Counted from the first letter of the stretch, positions 39,464-48,897 are shown. The stretch: DNA of 64,000 nucleotides from JAKPCT01 sp029553165 (GCA_035359995.1 DAORZT010000007.1:1-64000); one strand, 5' to 3'. Notes: generated by a model not told the origin, from the sequence alone. A program made the numbers and translations.

Positions 39464-41116
39464 ATGCTGGCAGAAAATAATAATAGAAATAATAGAAAAA
39501 TAATACAGGTGATGCAGATGATTAAAGAAACAGAATTACCAACCAATAACTATGGTTTCACTCCTGAAATTGAAGCCGATATGCACGCAAAAAAGATCGA
39601 TCTCCAACTAACCCGTAAATTACTTAACCGTTATAATGAAGGCAAATTCGACAATATCAAACCGGTCCAAGTCACTGATATCCCTTCAATTGATGGTGAG
39701 ACCGTCATTGATTTGACCAATGAATTTGAGTTTACTATCGACCGCCATACCGCCCAACAAAACATCGACCAACTCGGTTTAGCGATCGACCTGACAACTA
39801 TTGGTACCGTCAGCGGGACTAAACTCCATTTTTCCAAGAATGATTTGAAGGACCTCGGGATCAAACTCTATCCGACTCTTAGCTATGGTATTTTGAACGG
39901 TGGATCTGCCAGTAGTTATTTCGATACCAAAAAAAATCAATCTCTTAATGAAACTCTATTTAATATCTGTCGAACAGAATTTAATACTTTAGCAAACATC
40001 GCCAGAGATCTCCCTAAAGGTCTTGCTCCCGCATTCATCAATAAGGACGGCTCTCCCGGCCCCAGCTTTATTGAGTTGAAGATGCGATCATTATTAATCG
40101 AGACCTTACGTTACCAAAAAACAGTCGATTCGAACTCTGATGTACTGGCGCCATTATTCCAGATGACCAGTGTTTATAATAATGAACAGATCGAAGCAGC
40201 TTATCAGGAGTACTCCTCCAGCAAATACCTTGCTGATCTAATCAACGAAACCAAAGTCAACATCACCGATGCCCTGACCGGGATCCAACCAATGCTGGCA
40301 GCTTTTAGCCATAGTAAATATGGCCGCCCCAAGACCATCTTTACTAATGCCTACGGCAAAGAGAACAATGTACTCCCGATGCCCGGCGGACATGGCCAAA
40401 ACTTTGAAATCCTGCGTAATGTTTATCAACAATTACTCAACTGCGGCAAGCGCTTTGCTTATCTTGGCAATGTCGATAATCTGGGCTATACCGTTGATCC
40501 GGTATCCCTGGCATTACTGGCGTTACAGAATAAAGCAGCCGGATTTGAATTTTCTTTCCGGACCGCTGTCGATATCAAGGGTGGAATTTTGATCAAAGAC
40601 CAACAGCACCGGCTCAATTGCGCTGATATTGGGCCGGCAATCAGTGCTGCCGAAGTATTGAAAGCAGAAGCCACCGGTAAAAAGATTCTTTTCAATTGTG
40701 CTACCGGATTATTCAATCTCAAATTCCTGGTTGAAAAGATTGACTATATCATCGACAACCTGCCAGTACGCTTCTCTGACCAGGATAAAGACGCCGGATT
40801 ATACTCCCAAGCAGAACAAGTCACCTGGGAGATAATTGGAATGCTTGATAATTTACTAATCTTTGGGGTTGACAAATATGATCGTTTTCTGGCTGCAAAA
40901 CTTGTCCTGGAAAACTTGATGGCCAGCGGGGTTAACTTACAACATCCCGATTATCCTTCTGCGACAGACCCTGACAAAGACTTGAAGTCAATTGCCCATA
41001 AATTACATCACGGATTACAACAGAAGCTGAAAACCGTATACGGATTAAAAGAAGTGAACCAACAATGGGTCCCGAAAACTGTCCCCGAATTGATTGCTGG
41101 GTTTCAACAGGAATAA
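39464..41116 (+). CDS. UDPGP-family (UTP--sugar-1-phosphate) uridylyltransferase-like protein
   Basis: The 550-residue protein fits the eukaryote-type UDP-glucose/UDP-N-acetylglucosamine pyrophosphorylase family rather than bacterial GalU. It shows GIKLYPTLSYGILNGGSASSYFDTKKN where the nucleotide loop should be, MPGGHGQNFEILRNVYQQLLNCGKRFAYLGNVDNLGYTVDP (metal-binding NVDN) and EFSFRTAVDIKGGILI. The glycine-rich loop is GGSASSYF instead of the usual GGxGTRLG, so activity or substrate may differ. Start ATG 39464 with AAGGA; an internal ATG at 39520 with AGGTGAT is an alternative. The CDF transporter follows. Confidence 0.8.
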   Translation: MLAENNNRNNRKIIQVMQMIKETELPTNNYGFTPEIEADMHAKKIDLQLTRKLLNRYNEGKFDNIKPVQVTDIPSIDGETVIDLTNEFEFTIDRHTAQQNIDQLGLAIDLTTIGTVSGTKLHFSKNDLKDLGIKLYPTLSYGILNGGSASSYFDTKKNQSLNETLFNICRTEFNTLANIARDLPKGLAPAFINKDGSPGPSFIELKMRSLLIETLRYQKTVDSNSDVLAPLFQMTSVYNNEQIEAAYQEYSSSKYLADLINETKVNITDALTGIQPMLAAFSHSKYGRPKTIFTNAYGKENNVLPMPGGHGQNFEILRNVYQQLLNCGKRFAYLGNVDNLGYTVDPVSLALLALQNKAAGFEFSFRTAVDIKGGILIKDQQHRLNCADIGPAISAAEVLKAEATGKKILFNCATGLFNLKFLVEKIDYIIDNLPVRFSDQDKDAGLYSQAEQVTWEIIGMLDNLLIFGVDKYDRFLAAKLVLENLMASGVNLQHPDYPSATDPDKDLKSIAHKLHHGLQQKLKTVYGLKEVNQQWVPKTVPELIAGFQQE

Positions 41117-41170
41117 TTTAGCTTAACTGACGTAAAATAAGATGTTAAAACTTTCAAACATGAGGATTTA

Positions 41171-42088
41171 ATGAATAACCGTTTATCTTTAATTACAATT
41201 GCAGCATGGGCCGGGATTGTTGGCAATCTGATTTTAGCAGTATTAAAAATAATAATTGGAATAACTTCCGAAAGTTTAGCGGTTATCGGTGATGGCATTG
41301 ACAGCACCACCGATATCCTTAGTTTTTTAATCATTTTATTTGCCACCCAAATTATTGCCAAAGAACCTGATAAAACTCATCCCTATGGTCACCACCGGGC
41401 TGAACCGATTGCTACAATCATCATTTCGTTCATCATTTTTTTTATTGGTGCTCAACTATTACAATTTTCAGTCCAAAAACTGGTTGCTGCAAAACCGGTT
41501 GAACTACCTTCAATAACGGCTATTTATATCACCATTATCTCAATCGTTGGAAAGATCATCCTCGCTTTCACCCAGTTTAGCATCGGCAAGAAAACCTCCA
41601 GCCAGATGTTGATTGCTAATGGGAAAAATATGCTCAATGATATCTTTATCTCACTAGGTATTTTAATCGGTTTGGCATTTGCTTTCTGGTTTAACACCCC
41701 CATCCTCGACCCCATTTTTGCGTTAATAATCAGTCTTTGGGTTTTAATTACAGCGATCAAAATCTTTCTGGAAACCAATACCGAACTGATGGAAGGCTAT
41801 GAAGATACCTCGATCTACAATCAAATTTTTGAGGCAGTCAGTAAAGTCGCCGGGGCTCACAATCCGCATCGGACCCGCATTCGGAAATTAGCCAGTCTAC
41901 TGGTGATCGATATCGATATTGAAGTGGATCGGGATTTAACTGTTGAAAAAGGGCATGCGATTGCTGTCGAAGTGGAGAATGCCATCAAGGCAGTTTTGGA
42001 TAATGTCTATGATGTTTCGGTCCATATTGAACCTCTAGGCAATGAAGAACACGGAGAAAAATATGGGGTTTGCGGCAAGAAGATTTAA
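41171..42088 (+). CDS. Cation diffusion facilitator (CDF) transporter
   Basis: The 305-residue protein has six membrane helices in the N-terminal two thirds and a cytoplasmic C-terminal domain. The metal-binding motifs are IGDGIDSTTDILS (HxxxD-type position with D...D), HPYGHHRAEPIATII and NDIFISLG in helix 5. It exports divalent metals such as Zn2+, Mn2+ or Fe2+ against protons; the set of ligands does not decide the metal. GAGGA lies before the ATG. It follows the UDPGP-family gene by 54 bases, possibly in one transcript. Confidence 0.93.
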   Translation: MNNRLSLITIAAWAGIVGNLILAVLKIIIGITSESLAVIGDGIDSTTDILSFLIILFATQIIAKEPDKTHPYGHHRAEPIATIIISFIIFFIGAQLLQFSVQKLVAAKPVELPSITAIYITIISIVGKIILAFTQFSIGKKTSSQMLIANGKNMLNDIFISLGILIGLAFAFWFNTPILDPIFALIISLWVLITAIKIFLETNTELMEGYEDTSIYNQIFEAVSKVAGAHNPHRTRIRKLASLLVIDIDIEVDRDLTVEKGHAIAVEVENAIKAVLDNVYDVSVHIEPLGNEEHGEKYGVCGKKI

Positions 42089-42099
42089 CAACAATCAGA

Positions 42100-42624
42100 T
42101 TAGGAAACTTTGTCGGCATTAAAAAACTCTTTACATGCATAGCCCATGATATTAGCAATAATGTTACCAGGAACTTGCTGGATCAATTGATTATATTTCC
42201 GGACTGAGCTATTGTATCTTTCGCGGGAAACATTAATGCTGTTTTCAGCATTTGATAACTCATCTTTCAAGAAAATGAAGTTTTCATCAGTTGTTAATTC
42301 CAAATAACTTTCTGTAGCTGTTAATAAAGTTGTTAATGCACAATCAAATTCATTTTGAGCCTGAGCCCGTTCAACAATTGTTCCTCCTCGCATCAAGCTA
42401 GCCCGGGCTTCAATCAGACGCTCAAAAGCAGCTTCTTCTAAAGCAGTATTCGCTTTAATGATCTCCACCAGGTTAGGGATCAAATCAATTCTCCGCTTTA
42501 TTTGAGAATCAATCTGGTATAAGGCATTATCCGCTTGTCTTTTAAATTCAACTAAAATATTGACAATTTTAATAATCATTATAATCAACAACATTATTAT
42601 ACAAATTATGATATAATTAAGCAT
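42100..42624 (-). CDS. LemA-family protein
   Basis: The 174-residue protein has an N-terminal membrane helix (about 4-22) followed by the LemA helical bundle: ILVEFKRQADNALYQIDSQIKRRIDLIPNLVEIIKANTALEEAAFERLIEARASL, and C-terminal VRKYNQLIQQVPGNIIANIMGYACKEFFN. LemA proteins are anchored helical proteins of unknown function. I start at the ATG at 42624 with GGAG upstream; the in-frame ATG at 42642 would put that site inside the gene. It converges on the CDF gene with 11 bases between. Confidence 0.93.
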   Translation of the reverse strand: MLNYIIICIIMLLIIMIIKIVNILVEFKRQADNALYQIDSQIKRRIDLIPNLVEIIKANTALEEAAFERLIEARASLMRGGTIVERAQAQNEFDCALTTLLTATESYLELTTDENFIFLKDELSNAENSINVSRERYNSSVRKYNQLIQQVPGNIIANIMGYACKEFFNADKVS

Positions 42625-42767
42625 TATACACTCCAGTTGCATTTATCAAAAAAATAATCGTCGAAAGTTCAAAATAACTTTAATTAAAATTCTTCACTTT
42701 AATAAATTCTCCTTTAATTTCACTTAGCTTAAACTGAACTAATTTAGTTAAATTTGGAGGAAATACA

Positions 42768-43448
42768 ATGATTGATATTAATTTGGCACCAATGATCGAT
42801 CATACCCTGCTAAAACCGGAAGCCACTAAAGAACAAATTCAGCAGTTATGTCAGGAAGCAATCACTTATGGTTTTTATTCGGTCTGCATCAATCCTTTCT
42901 GGGTACCGTTTGCTGCCGAACAGCTCAAAAATACTCCGATTAAAGTATGTACTGTGATTGGTTTCCCTTTGGGAGCAAACAGCACTCAACAGAAGGTTAA
43001 TGAAGCCCAAGAAGCGATCCTGAACGGCGCAGCAGAGATTGACATGGTACTCAATATCGGAGCCTTCAAGTCAAAACTGACTGATCTGGTTATCCATGAT
43101 ATTGCTTCAGTTGTTAAAGCAGCTGCAGGAAAAGCGGTGGTCAAGGTTATTTTAGAGACTGGCTTATTAACCACTGCTGAAAAGATTGAAGCTTGTAAAA
43201 TCTGCATCGATTGCGGGGCCGATTTTGTCAAAACTTCGACCGGATTTGGGCCCGGCGGCGCAACTGCCGATGATGTTACTTTGATGCGTAATACTGTAGG
43301 TCCTGATAAAGGCGTTAAAGCATCCGGAGGTATCAGGGACTACCTCACCGCGCTTAAAATGATCGAAGCCGGAGCGAATCGTCTTGGTACCAGTTCCGGA
43401 ATCCAAATTGTTACTCAACAACAGCAACCAACTACGGATTCTTATTAA
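42768..43448 (+). CDS. deoC: Deoxyribose-phosphate aldolase
   Basis: The 226-residue TIM-barrel aldolase cleaves 2-deoxyribose 5-phosphate into glyceraldehyde 3-phosphate and acetaldehyde. Motifs are APMIDHTLLKPEAT, VCTVIGFPLGANST, EIDMVLNIGA, VVKVILETGLL with the Schiff-base lysine region, DFVKTSTGFGPGGAT and KASGGIRDYLTA. GGAGG precedes the ATG. Its upstream region holds AACTAA-T-TTAGTT (42737-42749), a 13-base dyad that may be an operator. It ends at a terminator shared with lysS. Confidence 0.96.
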   Translation: MIDINLAPMIDHTLLKPEATKEQIQQLCQEAITYGFYSVCINPFWVPFAAEQLKNTPIKVCTVIGFPLGANSTQQKVNEAQEAILNGAAEIDMVLNIGAFKSKLTDLVIHDIASVVKAAAGKAVVKVILETGLLTTAEKIEACKICIDCGADFVKTSTGFGPGGATADDVTLMRNTVGPDKGVKASGGIRDYLTALKMIEAGANRLGTSSGIQIVTQQQQPTTDSY

Positions 43449-43464
43449 TAGTTTTCTTTACACT

Positions 43465-43518
43465 AAAAAAATCCAGATGATGAACCCGAATAAACGAATT
43501 CATATCTGGATTTTATTT
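43465..43518. terminator. Bidirectional terminator between deoC and lysS
   Basis: ATCCAGAT (43471-43478) pairs with ATCTGGAT (43504-43511), helped by an inner ATGAA/TTCAT, with A-rich left and T-rich right flanks. Confidence 0.75.
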
Positions 43519-43533
43519 GTTTTATTGACCAAA

Positions 43534-45009
43534 TTACTTATTTTCCAATGGACGCATTAACGGGAACAGGATCACATCACGGATTGACGGAGAGTCTGTC
43601 AGCAGCATCACCAGACGATCGATCCCCATTCCCATCCCTCCGGTCGGAGGCATGCCATGTTCGAGCGCAACCAGGAAATCCTCATCCCAGACCATTGCGT
43701 CTTCATTTCCTTTCGCTTTCTCTCGCGCTTGCGCAACAAACCGCTCACGTTGATCCAAAGGATCATTCAATTCAGAAAAGGCGTTCGCCATCTCCCGTCC
43801 ATAGATAAACAGCTCAAAGCGGTAAGTTAACTCCGGATTGTCTGCTTTTTTCTTGGCCAACGGTGAAATCTCAATTGGATAGTCAATCAGGAAGGTTGGC
43901 TGCATTAATTTAGGTTCAACAAATTCGGAACAGATCTCATCCAAGACCATTCCTTTAGTCGATTTCGGATCAATCTTCAACCCAAGCTGCTGCGCTGCAG
44001 CAACCGCCGCTTGATCATCGGCAACTTCCAACCATTTGATTCCTGTGTATTTCTCAATCGCTTCAATAATTGACAATCTCGGAAACGGCGGTGTTAAGTC
44101 AATCTCGGTTCCCTGATAGCTGATTTTCGTAGTTCCACAGACTGCTAACGCTGCTTCTTTAATGATTCTTTCCGTAAGCTCCATCATCACTTCATAATCA
44201 GCGTAGGCCTGATATAACTCCATCATTGTAAATTCCGGATTATGTCTGGTAGAAATCCCTTCATTGCGGAAACAGTGTCCAATCTCATAAACACGGTCAA
44301 ATCCGCCTACAATTAACCTCTTATGATACAATTCAAGCGCAATTCTTAAGGTTAGATCCAAATCCAACGCATTGTGATGCGTCTCAAACGGCCGGGCATG
44401 TCCGCCTCCAGCCAATACACTCAAAACCGGGGTTTCAACCTCAACAAATCCTTCATTATCCAACAAATGTCTGATCGTCCTAATAATTTTGGTCCGTTTT
44501 AAAAATGTCTCTTTTACTTCCGGATTGGAGATCAAATCTAAATAACGTTGCCGATAACGGAGGTCCGTATCCTTTAACCCGTGCCATTTTTCAGGTAATG
44601 GACGAAGCGCCTTGGATAACAGACGGAATGAATTTACCTGTACCGATATCTGACCCCGCTTGGTTTTAAATACTATTCCAGTAACACCAATAATATCACC
44701 CAAATCTAAGTCGACAAAACTCCTAAATTCGGCTTCGCCCAGAACATCAATTTTACAATACAGTTGAACCGTACCGGTCTGGTCAATAATATTGGCAAAA
44801 CAGGCTTTTCCTTGATCCCGCAGCGCTACTAACCGACCTGCAATAGTTACTGTTTGATTTTCTAATTCTTCAAACTGATTGGTGATCGCCTCAATCAGAT
44901 GAGTCCGATCAAATCGTTCCCCATAAGGGTTTTTCCCACTCTCTTTCAAAGTCTTTAACTTTTCTAATCTAATCCTAATCTGCTCATTTGTTTGAATTTC
45001 CGGTTCCAA
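43534..45009 (-). CDS. lysS: Lysyl-tRNA synthetase, class II
   Basis: The 491-residue enzyme charges tRNA-Lys. It has the OB-fold anticodon-binding domain (about residues 45-150) and the class II core with motif 2 CFRNEGISTRHNPEFTMMELY and motif 3 GMGMGIDRLVMLLTDSPSIRDVILFP. Start TTG at 45009 after GGAGG; the TTG at 45024 overlaps that site. It follows greA in the same direction, but a terminator lies between, so it probably has its own promoter. tRNA-Lys is encoded at 35378-35453. Confidence 0.97.
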   Translation of the reverse strand: MEPEIQTNEQIRIRLEKLKTLKESGKNPYGERFDRTHLIEAITNQFEELENQTVTIAGRLVALRDQGKACFANIIDQTGTVQLYCKIDVLGEAEFRSFVDLDLGDIIGVTGIVFKTKRGQISVQVNSFRLLSKALRPLPEKWHGLKDTDLRYRQRYLDLISNPEVKETFLKRTKIIRTIRHLLDNEGFVEVETPVLSVLAGGGHARPFETHHNALDLDLTLRIALELYHKRLIVGGFDRVYEIGHCFRNEGISTRHNPEFTMMELYQAYADYEVMMELTERIIKEAALAVCGTTKISYQGTEIDLTPPFPRLSIIEAIEKYTGIKWLEVADDQAAVAAAQQLGLKIDPKSTKGMVLDEICSEFVEPKLMQPTFLIDYPIEISPLAKKKADNPELTYRFELFIYGREMANAFSELNDPLDQRERFVAQAREKAKGNEDAMVWDEDFLVALEHGMPPTGGMGMGIDRLVMLLTDSPSIRDVILFPLMRPLENK

Positions 45010-45064
45010 CGTTCCTACCTCCAAAAACCATAGTTGAAATTTTTACTCCATTATTACCTCGAAT

Positions 45065-45087
45065 GAATGCCTCTCAAACAGGCATTC
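45065..45087. repeat. Hairpin in the lysS leader
   Basis: GAATGCCT (45065-45072) and AGGCATTC (45080-45087) pair perfectly with a 7-base loop. No U-tract follows in the lysS direction, so it is not a terminator. It lies 56 bases upstream of the start and may shape the leader. Confidence 0.4.
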
Positions 45088-45160
45088 ACGAGAACTCAAC
45101 AAAATAATAAATCCAAAAATTCGGATAAAAATGTAATATATTTATATCAACACAACAGTC

Positions 45161-45189
45161 AAAAAAACTAGAGTGGTTTAACCACTCTA
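45161..45189 (-). terminator. Rho-independent terminator of greA
   Basis: TAGAGTGGTT (45169-45178) and AACCACTCTA (45180-45189) form a 10-bp stem around one base (in practice a 3-5-base loop). Leftward it is followed by GTTTTTTTG. Confidence 0.85.
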
Positions 45190-45276
45190 ATTAATCCCCA
45201 TATAATAGTTGAATAAACAAGATGGTTAAACCAACATGAATTGATTTAACCGCCTCTGTGGTTACATAATTTCAAA

Positions 45277-45753
45277 TTACTTTATTTCAAGAATTTTATA
45301 CTGGATTGTTCCGATTGGAACGGTAACATTAACGATACTCCCAACTTTTTGCCCCATTAAACTTCTTCCTACCGGGGACTCATTGGAAATTTTGAATTTC
45401 AAGGGATCAGCTTCGGCCGAACCAACAACGGTATATTCAACTTCGGCTCCACCATTAACCTCAACCAACTTAACTGTTGAGCCAACAGTAACAACGCCTG
45501 TATTTCCCTCTGAATCATCGATAACTTTAGCATTACGTAACATCTTTTCAATTGAGAGGATTCGGCCTTCAATAAATCCTTGCTCATTTTTGGCATCTTC
45601 ATACTCCGAATTTTCGCTGATGTCGCCAAATTCCAATGCTTGCCGAATACGTTCGGCAACCTCCCGGCGACGTACTGTCTTTAGGTGCTCCAATTCTTTT
45701 TCTAGTTTTGCTAAGCCATCCAAAGTCAAAATAACTTCTTTGTCGTTTCCCAT
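45277..45753 (-). CDS. greA: Transcription elongation factor GreA
   Basis: The 158-residue protein has an N-terminal coiled coil with DISENSEYEDAKNEQGFIEGRILSIE, including the acidic tip residues that activate RNA cleavage by backtracked RNA polymerase, and a C-terminal FKBP-like domain (SPVGRSLMGQKVGSIVNVTVP). The ATG at 45753 has AGGAG upstream; the frame stays open to 45822 but without a ribosome binding site. A promoter lies at 45811-45838. The 190 bases farther upstream hold nothing else I recognise. Confidence 0.97.
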   Translation of the reverse strand: MGNDKEVILTLDGLAKLEKELEHLKTVRRREVAERIRQALEFGDISENSEYEDAKNEQGFIEGRILSIEKMLRNAKVIDDSEGNTGVVTVGSTVKLVEVNGGAEVEYTVVGSAEADPLKFKISNESPVGRSLMGQKVGSIVNVTVPIGTIQYKILEIK

Positions 45754-45810
45754 ATTTCCGCTCCTCTCAGGCCGAATTTTAAATAAATATATGTCCACCT
45801 CTAAAAGTTT

Positions 45811-45838
45811 ATTCTTTATCAAGCAGATATATTGTCAA
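45811..45838 (-). promoter_or_regulatory. Promoter of greA
   Basis: Leftward, a perfect TTGACA (45838-45833), a 16-base spacer and AAGAAT (45816-45811). Confidence 0.55.
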
Positions 45839-46014
45839 CCAAGATTAGGCTGAATATACATCCCACTGAAGCAGTAAGTAGACATAAAACAGCAGTTCAA
45901 AGCTGTATTCGGCTTGTTTTGTCGTTAACTAAAGCGTAAGCACCGGATATTTTCCAGTGCTATTAAAACAGTTTCATTATAATCCATAGGTCACCAAGTG
46001 TCAAGTCAACCACA

Positions 46015-46926
46015 TTATATCTTGATCCTCACCCCAATCTCGTTTAACAGTTTAGCCAACATAGCAATACGTTCAACGATTAGATTGGAACCTATCCAGG
46101 AACCTGTTGCCACATCAAAACCTGCTCTTAACAATGTCTCACCTAATACAGGAGACAATTGCATCGGGCCTGATAAACCAATCATTTCCAAAGGCAAGTG
46201 CAGACCTGGTTGTGACTTTATTGGATACCCTTGAAACAATTTAAATTTAATTGCCGCTAAATTACTCATCACTGATGAGTCCCGGCTTATCTTACCGCAC
46301 TGGATAATAATATTTACCGCGCCAACATCTTCGGTTAACCTTGTAGATATTATCGGCGAAATTCCACTTTCTGAATAGATAATTTCCGCCGCTTGTTCTA
46401 AAATTCGATAATTGGGATGAATTAACGTTAGAAATCGGATATCACCGGCTATCAGACGGGCACATGTCAGTCCCAAATTACCTTCTTCCCAAACAATTGC
46501 TACCTTGGCATTTTGAGTGGCAATCCCGCGCGAACGAAACACTGCCCGAAACCGGTAAATAAACAATAAAGCCTCTAAAGATTTTCCATCACTGACACCG
46601 GGAAACCCGGGCTGGGTTAAAAATTCTTCCGGAGGATTCAAATTGCTCCCTGGATCAATTCCCAATACTTTAACCTGTTTTTTGGTAAAATCCGTATTGA
46701 TCCTTCTCCAAATTTGCTCTTCCTTTGATCGATTCCAGATCACGTCAGTGTCTTTAGGAACTTGCCAGCCCCATCCTTGTACTTCCGCTCCGGATATTTT
46801 CCCGATAAGTGTTCCGGTTTGCAGTGGACCAAAATGGTAGCGGACAGCTTCTGGAAACTTGGTACTCAAACGCCCCCACCACTCTCGTGGTTGCAAAGAA
46901 GGTGAAAAATATCCGAAATTGAGCAT
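46015..46926 (-). CDS. Rossmann-fold protein, possibly shikimate-dehydrogenase-like
   Basis: The 303-residue protein has a nucleotide-binding-like middle part, AKVAIVWEEGNLGLTCARLIAGDIRFLTLIHPNYRILEQAAEII (about 140-185), where the expected GxGxxG is replaced by WEEGNLG. An N-terminal FGYFSPSLQPREWWG and a C-terminal GLSGPMQLSPVLGETLLRAGFDVATGSW complete it. The overall pattern recalls the predicted amino acid/shikimate dehydrogenase-like proteins that pair with the quinate-5-dehydrogenase-like neighbour. I am not sure of the function. GGAGGCGG precedes the ATG at 46926. The two are co-directional with a 62-base gap. Confidence 0.6.
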   Translation of the reverse strand: MLNFGYFSPSLQPREWWGRLSTKFPEAVRYHFGPLQTGTLIGKISGAEVQGWGWQVPKDTDVIWNRSKEEQIWRRINTDFTKKQVKVLGIDPGSNLNPPEEFLTQPGFPGVSDGKSLEALLFIYRFRAVFRSRGIATQNAKVAIVWEEGNLGLTCARLIAGDIRFLTLIHPNYRILEQAAEIIYSESGISPIISTRLTEDVGAVNIIIQCGKISRDSSVMSNLAAIKFKLFQGYPIKSQPGLHLPLEMIGLSGPMQLSPVLGETLLRAGFDVATGSWIGSNLIVERIAMLAKLLNEIGVRIKI

Positions 46927-46988
46927 CAAAAAACCGCCTCCGGCTGATTACCCTAGTTTATTTTATGTGAGGCGGCAGGTAGTTATAA

Positions 46989-47894
46989 CTAGTTTAGATT
47001 GACGACCCTGGGCTGAAATTGTAACTTCTCTAACAGACTCAGATAATCTTCTTCCTGCAACTCTTCGGATCTTTTTTTATTTGAATAGGCGACTAACAGT
47101 GCTTCCATTACATTGGTACCAAATGAACGGCCCATCATTTCAGGAGTTGATGTCACCAGCAAACTGACTCCCCGCCGTTTTAATTCTTCAATGTCTTTAG
47201 CTGTAACAGTATTGGTTACAATTATTTTACCCTTCATTTCAAGTGGCATATATTTTTTGATAAAGATAAAATCGCCCGCAATAATATCAGCATCGTAATA
47301 ATATTTTGAATATTTGACTTCATTTTGATCTTGTTTTGAACCAACAGGATAGAGTAATTTGAATGGTAACTTTGTAAGGACTGGTAATAAAGTCGACGCC
47401 AGTTTATTTAAATTTTTCAGCTTCCGAATTGGTATTGGCAATCCCAAGCCAAAGATTAAATCACCAAAAAGAATCTTACATTGATAAGCATCAAAAGCTT
47501 CAGCCATTCCAAAACGGTCCACCGCTGAAACCATTAATACTTTGTGCTGCGCCAGTTTTAATTTTAATTGTTCTTCAAGATAATGGACCACTCGACGTTC
47601 CAAAGTATTTTTAAGCCCGCTTCCATCAACTATCGGCGTCTTCTTCGCTGCGTTTGCAAGTTTAGCAGCATCTCTAACTGTATAGCGTTTCTTACCGGCA
47701 TACAAGTAAAGGTCCATGCCTCCAATCCCAAATGCATCAACTTTACCATCTAATTCTTCAATCATCTTCACGGCCCGTTCGAGACTGCCATCGGTTCCGA
47801 TTCTTTCGACAACTACAGGTTCTCCAAGAAATTCAACCTCGGCCCGATGATCACGGCTTGAACTACCGATACTAACACTGACTATCCGTTTCAA
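46989..47894 (-). CDS. Protein annotated in relatives as quinate 5-dehydrogenase-like
   Basis: The 301-residue protein begins KRIVSVSIGSSSRDHRAEVEFLGEPVVVERIGTDGSLERAVKMIEELDGKVDAFGIGGMDLYLYAGKKRYTVRDA and ends with IIVTNTVTAKDIEELKRRGVSLLVTSTPEMMGRSFGTNVMEALLVAYS. This matches a Bacillota family that databases call quinate 5-dehydrogenase on weak grounds; I see no classical dinucleotide fold, so the name should not be trusted. Start TTG at 47894 with AGAGGG upstream. It follows dusB with a 13-base gap and precedes the Rossmann-like gene. Confidence 0.75.
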   Translation of the reverse strand: MKRIVSVSIGSSSRDHRAEVEFLGEPVVVERIGTDGSLERAVKMIEELDGKVDAFGIGGMDLYLYAGKKRYTVRDAAKLANAAKKTPIVDGSGLKNTLERRVVHYLEEQLKLKLAQHKVLMVSAVDRFGMAEAFDAYQCKILFGDLIFGLGLPIPIRKLKNLNKLASTLLPVLTKLPFKLLYPVGSKQDQNEVKYSKYYYDADIIAGDFIFIKKYMPLEMKGKIIVTNTVTAKDIEELKRRGVSLLVTSTPEMMGRSFGTNVMEALLVAYSNKKRSEELQEEDYLSLLEKLQFQPRVVNLN

Positions 47895-47907
47895 GTAAAT
47901 CCCTCTT

Positions 47908-48897
47908 TCACTCAAATATCCCCAAAATCCCTAAACTCGCTGCAAAAGATGCCAATTCATCTTTTACTTCAGCTAAAGTCTTCAAATGGTTAATACGATC
48001 GCGAAATGCCGCCGCTCCCGGCAGTCCCTTAAAATACCAGGCAAAATGCTTTCGCATCTCTTTAACTCCCCGCTCAACCCCGGCATAATCAATCTGCCAG
48101 TCAAGGTGATGGTTAATCACTGTAAACTTCTCGTGTAAATCAGGATCTGCAAGCAGTTGACCCTCTTCAAGATAAGCTGCCACCTGTTTAAAGAGCCAAG
48201 GATGTCCCATAGCCGCCTGACCAATCATGACCCCATCACAATGCGTCTGTTCAATGATCAACCTGGCCGCTTGAGGTGAATCAATATCTCCATTACCAAT
48301 CACCGGTATGGAAGTCTGCTGTTTAACGATGCTAATCTTTTGCCAATCAGCTTTACCCTGATAAAACTGATTTCTGGTTCTCCCGTGGACCGTAATCGCT
48401 TTCGCACCATTATCAGCAGCAATCTTAGCCAGCTCGGGTGCGACAAAATTGGCGTCGTCCCACCCTAACCGGCACTTGACGGTTACCGGTATGTTAACTG
48501 CAGCAACCACTGCGGCAATAATCTTCGCAGCCAATGGCAGATCCCGCAGCAAAGCTGCTCCTTCGTTATTCTTAACTACCTTCGGGACCGGACAACCCAT
48601 ATTAATATCAATAATATCAGCACCCTGCGCTTCGATGACCCGCGCGGCTTCAGCCATAATCTGCGGATTAGAACCAAAGATTTGGACGCTCACCGGATGT
48701 TCTTCCGCTCTCACCATTATCAATTCTTGAGTGCGTTTGCTCTGGTAGTGGAGTGCGGTAGCACTGACCATCTCTCCTGATACCAATCCCTGATGATAGA
48801 TGCGGACAATTCTCCGGAACGGAGCATCAGTTACACCTGCCATTGGTGCTAAAATTATATTGTTTGGTAAAGTAACATCGCCAATTTGTAATTTCAT
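47908..48897 (-). CDS. dusB: tRNA-dihydrouridine synthase
   Basis: The 329-residue FMN enzyme reduces uridines in tRNA. Motifs are IILAPMAGVTDAPFRRIV, SGEMVSATALHYQS, VQIFGSNPQ, GADIIDINMGCPVPKVVKNNEGAALLRDL (with the catalytic cysteine), TVKCRLGW, ITVHGRTRNQFYQG and VIGNGDIDSP. The composition fits the DusB group of Bacillota. It lies between hflX (42 bases upstream) and the quinate-dehydrogenase-like gene, in a leftward housekeeping series. Confidence 0.95.
   Translation of the reverse strand: MKLQIGDVTLPNNIILAPMAGVTDAPFRRIVRIYHQGLVSGEMVSATALHYQSKRTQELIMVRAEEHPVSVQIFGSNPQIMAEAARVIEAQGADIIDINMGCPVPKVVKNNEGAALLRDLPLAAKIIAAVVAAVNIPVTVKCRLGWDDANFVAPELAKIAADNGAKAITVHGRTRNQFYQGKADWQKISIVKQQTSIPVIGNGDIDSPQAARLIIEQTHCDGVMIGQAAMGHPWLFKQVAAYLEEGQLLADPDLHEKFTVINHHLDWQIDYAGVERGVKEMRKHFAWYFKGLPGAAAFRDRINHLKTLAEVKDELASFAASLGILGIFE

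Noticed and set aside
45383..45853. 156-codon open frame on the + strand over greA
   Set aside because: It is the antisense image of greA, with a serine/threonine-rich translation and no ribosome binding site.
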